Positions 33,249 through 41,430 of a DNA stretch of 41,583 bases are shown piece by piece. Source of the stretch: Azospirillum oleiclasticum (GTDB lineage: Bacteria > Pseudomonadota > Alphaproteobacteria > Azospirillales > Azospirillaceae). Position 1 is the first letter of the stretch. Every line of letters begins with the position of its first letter. The notes beneath the pieces are model-generated. The model saw nothing but the letters and a program-made list of their open reading frames with translations. It did no database searches and was not told the origin of the DNA. The stretch is from the NCBI RefSeq assembly GCF_013423485.1, contig NZ_JABFFR010000063.1:1-41583 (forward strand), in the 5' to 3' direction. A program made the translations under genes and the position numbers.

Positions 33249-35852
33249 TCAGACTTCGTGTCGGTCGAGGGGAAGCAGGTACTCGTCGAAATAGAAGGGC
33301 CGCGCCTCCGGCAGATCATCGGGCGGCATCTCTTCCGCCGGCGGCGTGCAAGGAGGGGCCCGCAGGCCCGTCGCGTGCAGGCGCAGGAACAGCTCCACCC
33401 ACGCGTCGGCCGGGCTGTCCCAGGGCAGCAGCCAGGTCGCCGGCCGGTCGCGGCAGCGTTCGGGAATGGCGCCGATGGCCCCCGCCGCCAGCGGCAGGCA
33501 CAGCTCCATGATCTCGCTCAGCACATAGCTCCAGGTCTCCGGCGCCTGCGCCGGCAGCCAGGCGAGATGCGGGGCGATGCCGCCGACCGCCTCGCTGAGC
33601 CCGCCGTCGGCGTAGCGCCCGTGACGGACCAGGAAACCGGCGCGCTCGGCCTCGCGCGCCTCGTCGGGCAGCGGATGGATGTCGCCCAGCACGTGCAGAC
33701 GGACCGGCAGGTTGCGGCGGTGCAGGATGCGCGCCGCCTCCGCCACCACGGCGCTGCCCTTCTTGGTGTTGATCCGGCCGATCAGCAGGACCCGCAGCGG
33801 CTCGCCCTCCCACAGGCGCGACCGGAACACGTGCCGCCGCTCCGGCGCCGGCCGCGCCCAATGGGCGGCGCAGACCAGCGGCAGGCCGGGGCACAGCAGG
33901 CCGGCCGTCGCCGCCACATGGCGGGAGATGGCGATCACCCGGTCGGCACCCGCCAGCACCGGCAGCGGCCGGGAGCGGACGATCCAGGGATCGCGGTCGC
34001 GCAGCCGCTCCATGCCGACGAAACGCCCGTCGTTGCCGCACAGGTGCGGCTCGGCGGCCAGCGTGTGGTAATCGACCAGCGTCACGTCGTAGGGCAGCGC
34101 CAGCGCTCCCAGCGCGGCGAGCGCGTCGTCCTCGTAGCCCATGGTGTGGACCGCATCGACCCGCGCCACCCCGGCCGCCCGCATCAGCGCCGCGAAGGCG
34201 CCGGTCTGGCCGGGCATGCGGAACGCCAGCCCCCTCCCCTCCCCGTCCATGGTGCCGGCGGACGGCAGGCACAGCATCAGGCGGCGGTCGGGGCCGCCAT
34301 GCGCGATCAGCGCGTTGGCCCGCCCCGCCAGGGCGGCGGTCAGGTCGCGCAGGTGGGTCCAGGTGCCGCCGCCATGGCGATGGCACAGGAACAGGATGGT
34401 CGGCAGCCCCGGCCGCCGATGGCGGGCCAGCCGCGCCAGCACCGCGTCACGGAGGCCGTCGCGGTAGTCCAGCACGGCAGCGCCGCCGAGCGCCCGGTCC
34501 AACGGGTCGCCGTCGGCCGGACCCAACGTCGATCCGGACGCCGGGTCCGGTTTGCCGGTCGTCTGGACGGCCAGCGCGACGCTGGGATCGTAGGGGGCCA
34601 TGCGCAGCCCCGTTGCGTCCAGGCGGTTGCCGGTGCAGGCCGCCAGCACGGCACCGCCCGCAGCGCGGCGGAGCAGCAGCCCGTCGAGGACCGACCGCCG
34701 GTCGTCCCCCGGCGCCGCGCCGTCGACCGGGCGCGGACGGACCAGCTCGCGGTCGTAGAGGAACAGATCCTCCAGGGCCGTGCGCAACAGCCCCCGCGGG
34801 TTCGGATGGGCGTCCGGGATGAAGGCCAGGACGTTCGCCGGGGAGGACGCGAGCACCGCCCGGATCGTGTCCTCCGCCGTGCCGCCCGGACAGGGGTCCG
34901 CCAGCACCGTCCAGGCCGGCGGCAGCCCGTCCGCCCAGGACGGCCGGCCGGCGGATCCCGGCCCGTCGCCAAGCGGAACCACCGCCACCGGCAGCCGGTC
35001 GAGCAGCCAGCCGATGCGGTGGCCGACATGGGCGCTGGCGCCCCGGTACACCGGGCGCCAGTTGCGCCGCAACGGCGTCAGGAACGCCAGCTCCGACCCG
35101 TCGTAGGCGCGCATCAGCGCCGGCGGCGTCTCGTCGACCAGATGGGCGAACATCCGGTCGGCCTCCTCCAGATGCCGCATGTGGCGGGAGCCTTGGAGCG
35201 GGTGTGTCCGCTGCCGGACCAGCGCCTGCGGGCTGTGCACGAAGGGGACCAGCCGCGCCATCCGGTACCAGAGATGATAGTCCTGGGTGGTCGGCAGCCC
35301 CGGCTCGAACAGGCCGGCGCGGTCGAACAGGGCGCGCGGGATCAGCAGGGCGCAGCCGTTCAGCAGGCCGTAGAACACCCCGTCGAGCGGGCGCGCCAGC
35401 AGGTTGCTGGCGCCGGCCGACATCAAGGCCAGCGGCCGCCCGTCCGCGTCTATCGTCTCGAAGTCGCCGACCACCACGCAGTCGCGGCCGAAGCGCCGGA
35501 AGGCCTCGACCTGCACCGCCAGTTTCTCGGGTTTGTAGACGTCGTCGTGGCTGAGCCAGCTGAACAGCGTGCCCCGCATGGACCGGATGCCGAGGTTGAG
35601 CGCCGTCGCGACGCCGCCGTTGGGCTTGTGCAGGTAGCGGATCGCGTCGCCGTACCGGGCGGCCACGGCCGCCGTGGCGCCGCCGTCGGTGGAGCCGTCA
35701 TCGACGACGATGATCTCGGTGTCGGCGTAGGTCTGCGCCAGCACGCTGTCGATCGCCTCGCCCAGGTAGTTGGCGCCGTTGTAGACGGGGATGACGACGG
35801 AGACGAGCGGGGAGACGAGCGGCGCGCCGTCCGGGGCGGGCGGCGCGGTCAT
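33249..35852 (-). CDS. Bifunctional-type glycosyltransferase: GT2 plus GT4-like domains
   Basis: This 867-residue protein starts at ATG 35852, which overlaps the upstream stop as ATGA. Residues about 14-250 are a GT2 domain (VSVVIPVYNGANYLGEAIDS, TEIIVVDDGSTDGG, FSWLSHDDVYKPEKLAVQ with the DDV metal site, LPTTQDYHLWYRMARL). Residues about 270-470 form a spacer with no clear family. Residues about 480-830 are a GT-B/GT4-like domain (TILFLCHRHGGGTWTHLRDL, VLLIGRINTKKGSAVVAEA, and the ETWSYVLSEIMELCLPLAAG donor-site motif). Two catalytic domains in one chain suggest sequential addition of two sugars to a repeat unit; specificity is unknown. Both domains appear intact. Confidence 0.88.
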   Translation of the reverse strand: MTAPPAPDGAPLVSPLVSVVIPVYNGANYLGEAIDSVLAQTYADTEIIVVDDGSTDGGATAAVAARYGDAIRYLHKPNGGVATALNLGIRSMRGTLFSWLSHDDVYKPEKLAVQVEAFRRFGRDCVVVGDFETIDADGRPLALMSAGASNLLARPLDGVFYGLLNGCALLIPRALFDRAGLFEPGLPTTQDYHLWYRMARLVPFVHSPQALVRQRTHPLQGSRHMRHLEEADRMFAHLVDETPPALMRAYDGSELAFLTPLRRNWRPVYRGASAHVGHRIGWLLDRLPVAVVPLGDGPGSAGRPSWADGLPPAWTVLADPCPGGTAEDTIRAVLASSPANVLAFIPDAHPNPRGLLRTALEDLFLYDRELVRPRPVDGAAPGDDRRSVLDGLLLRRAAGGAVLAACTGNRLDATGLRMAPYDPSVALAVQTTGKPDPASGSTLGPADGDPLDRALGGAAVLDYRDGLRDAVLARLARHRRPGLPTILFLCHRHGGGTWTHLRDLTAALAGRANALIAHGGPDRRLMLCLPSAGTMDGEGRGLAFRMPGQTGAFAALMRAAGVARVDAVHTMGYEDDALAALGALALPYDVTLVDYHTLAAEPHLCGNDGRFVGMERLRDRDPWIVRSRPLPVLAGADRVIAISRHVAATAGLLCPGLPLVCAAHWARPAPERRHVFRSRLWEGEPLRVLLIGRINTKKGSAVVAEAARILHRRNLPVRLHVLGDIHPLPDEAREAERAGFLVRHGRYADGGLSEAVGGIAPHLAWLPAQAPETWSYVLSEIMELCLPLAAGAIGAIPERCRDRPATWLLPWDSPADAWVELFLRLHATGLRAPPCTPPAEEMPPDDLPEARPFYFDEYLLPLDRHEV

Positions 35853-36775
35853 GCCGGAACAGCCCCGGCCGGCCGCTCCGTCCGCCACCAGTCCACGGTG
35901 CGGGCGAGCCCGTCCTCGAGCGCCACCCGCGGCATCCAGCCGAGCAGGTCGCGCGCCAGCGCGGCGTCGCCGAGGATGCTGTCCTCCCCGTCGGCCGGCT
36001 CCTCCGGCGGTGTCATCGGGTTGCCGGTCAGGGCCAGCACCCGGCGCATCAGACCCGCCACCGACACCGCCCGTCCCGACGCCAGCACGAAGGCCCGGCC
36101 GACCGCGCGCCCGTCGGCCCCGGCGGCGAGCAGCAGGGCGTCCACGATGTCGGACACGTACAGGTAATCGCGGCGCGGCGCCGTGTTGCGCACGCGCACC
36201 GGTCCGCCGGCCACCGCCTGCCCCACAATGGTCGGGATGACGGCCGCGGCCGTCTGGCGTGGCCCGTACACGTTGAAGGGCCGCAACACCACCACCGGCA
36301 GCCCGAAGCCGCGGTGGTAGCCGGCGGCCAGCGCCTCGGCGGCGATCTTGGACGCGGCGTAGGGCGTCGCCGGATCCAGCGGATGCTCCTCGGTCACCGG
36401 CAGATGGCGGGGCCGGCCGAAGACATGGCCGCTCGACATCAGCACCACGCGGCGCACCCCGGCGGTGCGCGCCGTCTCCAGCACATTCAGGGTTCCCAGC
36501 CCGTTGACCGCGATCGCATCGAACGGCGCCGCCATCACCGCGTCGGCCGAGGCGACGCCGCCCAGATGGTAGACCGTGTCGACACCCGCCATCGCCGCGC
36601 CGACGGCGGCGGCGTCGCGCAGGTCGCCGGCGACCATCTCCACCGCATCGGCCGTCGCCGCCGCCGCGCGCCGCCGCAGGCCGCGCACCGGCCGGCCGAG
36701 TGCCACGAGACGGTCGACCAGATGGGAGCCGATGAAGCCGCCGGCTCCGGTCACCAGGGCAAGCCCGCGGTCCAT
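35849..36775 (-). CDS. NAD-dependent epimerase/reductase (extended SDR)
   Basis: This 308-residue sugar-nucleotide enzyme begins at ATG 36775 (TGATG overlap with the upstream dehydratase stop). It has the Rossmann motif VTGAGGFIGSHLVDRL, VYHLGGVASADAVM, the catalytic SSGHVFG and YAASK residues, and RPFNVYGPRQ. Length and motifs fit UDP-glucose 4-epimerase-like or 4-ketoreductase-like enzymes. Acting after the LegB-like dehydratase, it could epimerise or reduce a 4-keto-6-deoxy sugar. It overlaps the next glycosyltransferase gene by ATGA, so the product may be used directly by that enzyme; this is inferred from order. Confidence 0.87.
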   Translation of the reverse strand: MDRGLALVTGAGGFIGSHLVDRLVALGRPVRGLRRRAAAATADAVEMVAGDLRDAAAVGAAMAGVDTVYHLGGVASADAVMAAPFDAIAVNGLGTLNVLETARTAGVRRVVLMSSGHVFGRPRHLPVTEEHPLDPATPYAASKIAAEALAAGYHRGFGLPVVVLRPFNVYGPRQTAAAVIPTIVGQAVAGGPVRVRNTAPRRDYLYVSDIVDALLLAAGADGRAVGRAFVLASGRAVSVAGLMRRVLALTGNPMTPPEEPADGEDSILGDAALARDLLGWMPRVALEDGLARTVDWWRTERPAGAVPA

Positions 36776-37773
36776 CAGAGCGCGTCGTCCGCCCAGCCGA
36801 AGGACGCGTCGCGGCTCCGCCACCAGTCCAGCGTCCGCCGCAGCCCCTCCTCCAGCGACACCCGCGGCTCCCAGCCGAGGACGCGGCGGGCCCTTCCGTT
36901 GTCGGAGAGCAGCCGGCTGACCTCGCTGTCGGCCGGGCGCTCGCGGCGGTCGTCGGCGACGATCTCCAGCGGTGTGCCGATCAGGTCGCCGATCATCGCG
37001 GCCAGCTCGCCGATGCCGACGTCGCGCCCGGTGCCCAGGTTGAACTCCCCGCCCGCCGCCTCCGCGACCTCCGCCGCGCGGATGAAGCCGCCCACGGTGT
37101 CGCCGACATAGGTGAAGTCGCGCCGCGGCCACAGCGAGCCCAGCCGCACCACGCCGCCGCGCAGCGCCTGCTCCATGATCGTGGAGATGACGGCGCGCGG
37201 CGACTGGCGCGGGCCGAAGGTGTTGAAGGGCCGCACGGTGACCGCCGGCAGCCCGAAGCTGCAGACGTAGCTTTCCACCAGCTTGTCGGCGGCGATCTTG
37301 GACGCGGCGTAGGGCGACTGCGCCTTCAGCCGGTGGTCCTCGTCCATGGGCACGCGCACGGCGCTGCCGAACACCTCGCTGGTCGACACATGCACCAGCC
37401 GGCGCGCATCGGCGCGGCGCACCCCCTCGATCACGTTCAGCGTGCCGAGCGCGTTGACCTGGAAGGTGTCGCGCGGGGCCACGTAGGAATAGGGGATGGA
37501 GATGCGGGCGCCGAGATGGAACACCGTGTCGATGCCGCGGCAGCAGTCGGCCACGAACTCCGCGTCGGTGAGGTCGCCGCGCCGGATGTCGAGCGCGCCC
37601 CGGATCTCCGCCGGCAACTCGCCCAGGAAGCCGGTGTCGCCCGAGGAGCCGTAGCGCAGCAGGCAGCGCACGTCCCAGCCGCCGCGCACCAGCGCCTCGA
37701 CCAGATGCGACCCGATGAAGCCGCCGGCCCCGGTCACCAGGGCCGGCCGCGAAGCACCCGCACCGCCGCTCAC
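36775..37773 (-). CDS. LegB-like NDP-hexosamine 4,6-dehydratase (extended SDR)
   Basis: This 332-residue enzyme starts at GTG 37773, forming a GTGA overlap with the stop of the nucleotidyltransferase gene. Motifs are ALVTGAGGFIGSHLVEALVR, FHLGARISIPYSYVAP, STSEVFGS, QSPYAASKIAADKL, FNTFGPRQSPRAVIS and RRDFTYVGDTVGGFI. This pattern is closest to LegB-type 4,6-dehydratases acting on UDP- or GDP-N-acetylglucosamine in legionaminic acid pathways, though no sialic-acid-type synthase is present in the window. General GDP-mannose or dTDP-glucose dehydratase activity is the alternative. It should act on the nucleotide sugar made by the coupled upstream gene. Confidence 0.87.
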   Translation of the reverse strand: MSGGAGASRPALVTGAGGFIGSHLVEALVRGGWDVRCLLRYGSSGDTGFLGELPAEIRGALDIRRGDLTDAEFVADCCRGIDTVFHLGARISIPYSYVAPRDTFQVNALGTLNVIEGVRRADARRLVHVSTSEVFGSAVRVPMDEDHRLKAQSPYAASKIAADKLVESYVCSFGLPAVTVRPFNTFGPRQSPRAVISTIMEQALRGGVVRLGSLWPRRDFTYVGDTVGGFIRAAEVAEAAGGEFNLGTGRDVGIGELAAMIGDLIGTPLEIVADDRRERPADSEVSRLLSDNGRARRVLGWEPRVSLEEGLRRTLDWWRSRDASFGWADDAL

Positions 37774-38522
37774 CGGGCGGCTCCCAGCGCCAGCACCGGG
37801 GCGGCGGCGTCCGGGTCCGGCCCGCCCACGAGGTAGCGGTGCATGTCCGCCTGCGCCCGCGCGTAATCCTCCGGCCGGCCGATGTCGATCCAGTCCCCGC
37901 CGTGGTCGTAGGAGGCCACCCGCTGCCCCGCCCGCAGCGCCCGCAGGATCAGGTCCGGCATATGGGCCGGCTCGCCGGCGGCCAGCAGCGCCTGAGCCGC
38001 CGGCTCCAGCAGATAGGTGCCGATGCCGATACGGTGGCGGAGCTGCGGCTTTTCGCGGTAGTCGGTGACGAAGCCGTCGGCGTCGGTGTCGAGCACGCCC
38101 GAGCTGATGTCGGTGACCTGCATCTTCGACGCCACGGTGATCATGGCACCGCTGGACCGGTGCTCGCCCGCCATGGCGTCCAGGTCGAGGTTCGACAGGA
38201 TGTCGCCGTTGGTCACCAGCAGCGTGCCCCGCGGCTCCGGCAGCAGACCGATGGCCCCGGCCGTGCCGAGCGGCCGGCTCTCGTGCAGGTAGGTGATGGC
38301 GGCCCCGAAGCGCGCGCCGTCCCCGCAATAGGCCTGGATCAGCGACGCCATGTGGCTCACCGCCAGGGTGATGTCGCGGATCCCGTGATGGCACAGCCGC
38401 CGGATGATGTATTCCAGGATCGGCTTGTCGCCGATCGGCATCAGGGGCTTGGGCAGATGGGCGGTGTAGGGGTAGAGCCGCTGCCCCTGCCCACCGACCA
38501 TGATCAGACCCCGCATCGTCAT
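37770..38522 (-). CDS. Sugar-1-phosphate nucleotidyltransferase
   Basis: This 250-residue enzyme activates a sugar 1-phosphate with NTP. It has the signature GGQGQRLYPYTAHLPKPLMP, then IGDKPILEYIIRRL, LGTAGAIGLLP, TNGDILSNLDLDA (metal-binding Asp) and GDWIDIGRPEDYARA. The start is taken at ATG 38522 with GGGGGTGG upstream; ATG 38516 is also possible. There are no CBS or left-handed helix extensions, so it is the short form. Whether it uses GTP, TTP or UTP cannot be read with confidence; the LegB-like partner would fit GDP or UDP hexosamine. A 90-bp gap upstream separates it from the RmlD-like gene and may contain a promoter. Confidence 0.88.
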   Translation of the reverse strand: MTMRGLIMVGGQGQRLYPYTAHLPKPLMPIGDKPILEYIIRRLCHHGIRDITLAVSHMASLIQAYCGDGARFGAAITYLHESRPLGTAGAIGLLPEPRGTLLVTNGDILSNLDLDAMAGEHRSSGAMITVASKMQVTDISSGVLDTDADGFVTDYREKPQLRHRIGIGTYLLEPAAQALLAAGEPAHMPDLILRALRAGQRVASYDHGGDWIDIGRPEDYARAQADMHRYLVGGPDPDAAAPVLALGAAR

Positions 38523-38612
38523 CGTTCCACCCCCCATTGCCCGCCGGTGGCAACCCTATGGCCCACGGCCCCCGGTTCCAAGTGCCGCGAAGAAAAGCTC
38601 AACAATATCCCG

Positions 38613-39497
38613 CTACCGTCGATTGAGCGTCGAATCGTCATGCATCCGGCGGACCAGACCTTCCCACGACATCGGCCGCCATCCCGTCCTTTCGCGGAAT
38701 CGGCTGCTGTCGAGACGGCGGTCGCAGTGGAAATCATCGTCGGGCCGCAGGTCGGTCGACAGGCCATACACATCGCTCACCAGGGCGAGCAGATCATGCT
38801 TGCTGATCGCGTCGGCGCCGACGTGCCACACGCCGTCCAGGCCGGGGAAATCCCGGAGCAGCATGGACACCAGCTCGGCCAGCGCCACGGTCGGCAGCCC
38901 GCTGAAGAGCGCGCGGCGGAATCCGCGCACGGGACGGTCCCCCTGGGCCAGGAACCATTCCACCAGGCTGTGCCGCCCGCGCAACTCGTGGCCGATGATG
39001 GAGGTGCGGATCACCAGACAGCCGGGTCCGGCCGGCTCGCCCAGCAGCTTGCTCATCCCGTACAGGTCGCGCGCGTCGGCCGGATCCTCCTCGCGGTAGC
39101 CCAGCCGGCCGCGCCGGCCGTCCTCGGTGCCGGCGAACACGCAGTCGGTGCTGAAATGGACGAGACGGCTGCCCTGCGCCCGGCACAGCGCCGCCAGCCG
39201 GTGCGGGAACAGGGCGTTGAGGTGGATGGTCTCGGAGGGATCGTCCCCGCCGATCACCTGCTTGATCACGCCGATCGCGTTGAGCACCGCGTCCGGCCGC
39301 TCGGCCTGGAGCAGGCGCTCCAGCCCCGCCTCGTCGGCGGCTTCGGGTCCGGCGACACGGCGCACCCCGGCCAGCCATCCCGGCCAGGGTGTGGCGGCTT
39401 TGCGCAAGGCCGCCACCGTCTCGACGCCCGACGCGGTCAGCACCTGGGCCAGCTTGTGGCCGAGCATGCCGCTGCCGCCGAGGATCAGCACCTTCAT
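38613..39497 (-). CDS. RmlD-like NDP-4-keto-sugar reductase
   Basis: This 294-residue SDR enzyme has GGSGMLGHKLAQVL for NAD(P)H binding, NAIGVIKQVIGGDD, the catalytic STDCVFAG and YGMSK residues, and RTSIIGHELRGRHSLVEWFL. It is of dTDP-4-dehydrorhamnose reductase type, like WbvR, rather than the cupin-fused WbjC/CapF. Combined with the WbvB/CapE-like dehydratase and the downstream-acting 2-epimerase, it is predicted to reduce a UDP-4-keto-6-deoxy-L-hexosamine, giving UDP-L-RhaNAc. A GAGGAGG site precedes the ATG, and only 13 bases separate it from the 2-epimerase stop. Confidence 0.88.
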   Translation of the reverse strand: MKVLILGGSGMLGHKLAQVLTASGVETVAALRKAATPWPGWLAGVRRVAGPEAADEAGLERLLQAERPDAVLNAIGVIKQVIGGDDPSETIHLNALFPHRLAALCRAQGSRLVHFSTDCVFAGTEDGRRGRLGYREEDPADARDLYGMSKLLGEPAGPGCLVIRTSIIGHELRGRHSLVEWFLAQGDRPVRGFRRALFSGLPTVALAELVSMLLRDFPGLDGVWHVGADAISKHDLLALVSDVYGLSTDLRPDDDFHCDRRLDSSRFRERTGWRPMSWEGLVRRMHDDSTLNRR

Positions 39498-39510
39498 CGC
39501 CGCGTCCTCC

Positions 39511-40611
39511 TCAGCTGGCCGGCTGCGGCAGGCCGTGGTGGTGGCCGGTCAGGATGCGCAGCACCGTGCCGCTCACGTCCGGCGCCAGATACTCCGGCGG
39601 CGGCTGCCAAGCGGGCGGCTTGGCGGTGGCGATGGCGACGGCCCGCAGGATCGCCGACCGGTCGCAGCCGGTGAGCAGGTTGGACCCGCATTCGACCGTC
39701 TCCGGCCGCTCGGTCACGTCCCGCAGGGTGACGTTGGGCACGCGCAGGATCGAGCATTCCTCCTGCACCGTGCCGCTGTCGGACAGCACGCAGCGGGCGT
39801 GCGTCTCCAGCGCCACGAAGTCGAGGAAGCCGAAGGGCTCCATGAAGCGCACGGCGTCGTCCCCTTCGATCCCGGCGGCGGCGAGCCGGCCGCGCGTGCG
39901 CGGGTGGGTGCTGACGACGACCGGCACGCCGTGCTCGCGGGACAGAGCCTGGAAGGCCTCGGCGAAGACCGCCAGCCGCTCGGGCCGGTCGACATTCTCC
40001 GCCCGGTGCAGCGTCGCCAGCAGATAGCCGCCGGGCGCCAGCCCGAGCCGGTCCAGCACCGGCGATGCGGCGATGCGGTCGGCGTGCGCCCGCATCACCT
40101 CGTGGATCGGGTTGCCGGTGACGTGCACGCGCTCCGACGCGAAGCCCTCGCGCAGCAGGTTCTGCCGGCTGCGCTCCGTGTAGGGCATCAGCACGTCGCT
40201 GGAATGGTCGATGATGCGGCGGTTGACCTCCTCCGGCACGCGGGGGTCGAAGCAGCGGTTGCCCGCCTCCATGTGGAAGACCGGGATGCCGAGCCGGCGG
40301 GCCACCACCGCCGCGAAGGCCGAATTGGTGTCGCCCAGCACCAGCAGCCGGTCGGGCCGCTCGGCCAGCAGGAGGTCGTGGCAGGCCGTCATGATGCGGC
40401 CGATCTGCCGGGCGAAATCGGGCTCCGCCACGCCCAGGCTGTGGTCCGGCGCGCGCAGGCCGAGCTCGGCGAAGAACAGGTCCGACAGGCTCGCCGCGCT
40501 GTTCTGCCCGGTGTGCACCAGCACGTGCCCGGCATGGGCGTCGAGCAGCGGAATGAGCCGGGACAGCCGGATGATCTCCGGGCGCGTGCCCAACACGGTG
40601 ACGATTTTCAT
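39511..40611 (-). CDS. UDP-N-acetylhexosamine 2-epimerase, WbvD/CapG-like
   Basis: This 366-residue cytoplasmic enzyme has the GT-B-like epimerase fold: VLGTRPEIIRLSRL, LVHTGQNSA, LGDTNSAFAAV, HMEAGNRCFDPRVPEEV, ATLHRAENVDRPERL and DSGTVQEECSILRVP. The GNRCFD...PEE pattern is typical of the FnlC/CapG/WbvD subgroup rather than classic WecB, which has a GLR motif at that position. In that subgroup the substrate is a UDP-6-deoxy-L-hexosamine. It is the first gene of the minus-strand operon. The ribosome-binding site before ATG 40611 is weak. A 444-bp gap upstream should carry the operon promoter. Confidence 0.9.
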   Translation of the reverse strand: MKIVTVLGTRPEIIRLSRLIPLLDAHAGHVLVHTGQNSAASLSDLFFAELGLRAPDHSLGVAEPDFARQIGRIMTACHDLLLAERPDRLLVLGDTNSAFAAVVARRLGIPVFHMEAGNRCFDPRVPEEVNRRIIDHSSDVLMPYTERSRQNLLREGFASERVHVTGNPIHEVMRAHADRIAASPVLDRLGLAPGGYLLATLHRAENVDRPERLAVFAEAFQALSREHGVPVVVSTHPRTRGRLAAAGIEGDDAVRFMEPFGFLDFVALETHARCVLSDSGTVQEECSILRVPNVTLRDVTERPETVECGSNLLTGCDRSAILRAVAIATAKPPAWQPPPEYLAPDVSGTVLRILTGHHHGLPQPAS

Positions 40612-41055
40612 TCACTCACACCAGGATCAAGCCAGCCCAGTCAAGATCGAATTTCCAAATAACTGCGTTCATCGAAGATCATATCCAATATTCCTCGCTT
40701 TCCAGAACAAGCTCTGCGCCGATCCATGCCATTGTCACAGAAAATAGAGCGATTTTCAGCAAAATGTATCAAACTGTGACTTGTGAGCGGTAATCCGGCT
40801 GCGCCACGAAATCAACATTCGTCGGTGTACGAATATCAAAGTTGGATGTCAATAGCGTCCTGAGCGGCGGATTTTCTTTCTGAGACCGTGAAGCGCGGTT
40901 GAAATGAAACGATGAATCTCGCCTTTCCGACATGGATGACCGCGACGGGCTGCCGGTTTCCGGTCGCCGCGCGTCGTCGGAAAAAGCCGCATTACCACCA
41001 TCGATTTCTATGGCACCGTTCCATGGGATCGAATGCGGGAAGCGGGGGGTGCGGG
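40612..41055. promoter_or_regulatory. AT-rich divergent regulatory region
   Basis: This 444-bp gap separates the minus-strand polysaccharide operon from a plus-strand locus and is clearly poorer in GC up to about 40910. It contains nested inverted repeats at 40734-40780. A frame open from ATG 40912 reads into the next gene, but its first 48 residues lack local codon bias and family support, so I treat it as non-coding. Promoters for both directions are expected here. Confidence 0.55.
40734..40780. repeat. Nested inverted repeats in the divergent region
   Basis: GTCACAG (40734-40740) is the reverse complement of CTGTGAC (40774-40780). Between them GAAAAT (40740-40745) pairs with ATTTTC (40752-40757). 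They may be an operator or a structured leader element of the operon transcribed leftwards. Confidence 0.45.
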
Positions 41056-41430
41056 ATGCTGGTGGTCAGGGATCGGACGATCGAACATATGGCCGCCCGG
41101 CATCTGGACGGATACCGGGCGCGGCTTCTCGACCATCTCGCCCGCTGCTTCCCCGACCGCGTCCGCGCGCTGGGGACCGGGCGCGTCCACGCGATCGCCG
41201 ATCGCGGAATCGCGGTGACCGAGCTCCTGGGCTTCACCACCGGGGCGGAGGTCGCGCGCTACGTCGGGCTGTCGGTGATCGTCGGCGACGACCTGCTGGC
41301 GCCGCCCCACCGGGGCTGGACCGCCCCGGTGCTCGGGGATGCCGCCCTCACACCCGAGCAGAAGCTCGGCCGCCTCGCCGTCCTGGCGCGGCGCCGCGGC
41401 CACAGCTTTGGTGGGGAGACCGCGCCGTGA
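41056..41430 (+). CDS. Small protein resembling T6SS/PAAR-locus accessory proteins
   Basis: This 124-residue protein starts at ATG 41056, preceded by GGGGGG. It follows the layout of small uncharacterised proteins that sit beside PAAR, VgrG or toxin genes in type VI secretion loci: an opening hydrophobic strand (MLVVRDRTIEHMAARH), a helical LLDHLARCFPDRVRAL, a segment of the form RGIAVTELLGFTTGAEVARY, VGLSVIVGDDL, and a closing ALTPEQKLGRLAVLARRR. This similarity is from memory of the pattern and is not proof. It could be an effector adaptor or chaperone. Its stop overlaps the next start as GTGA, so the two products probably act together. Confidence 0.65.
   Translation: MLVVRDRTIEHMAARHLDGYRARLLDHLARCFPDRVRALGTGRVHAIADRGIAVTELLGFTTGAEVARYVGLSVIVGDDLLAPPHRGWTAPVLGDAALTPEQKLGRLAVLARRRGHSFGGETAP

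Noticed and set aside
40912..41055. Upstream start for the gene ending at 41430
   Set aside because: The first 48 residues are basic and lack family resemblance and codon bias; ATG 41056 has a G-rich ribosome-binding site and gives a protein of expected layout.
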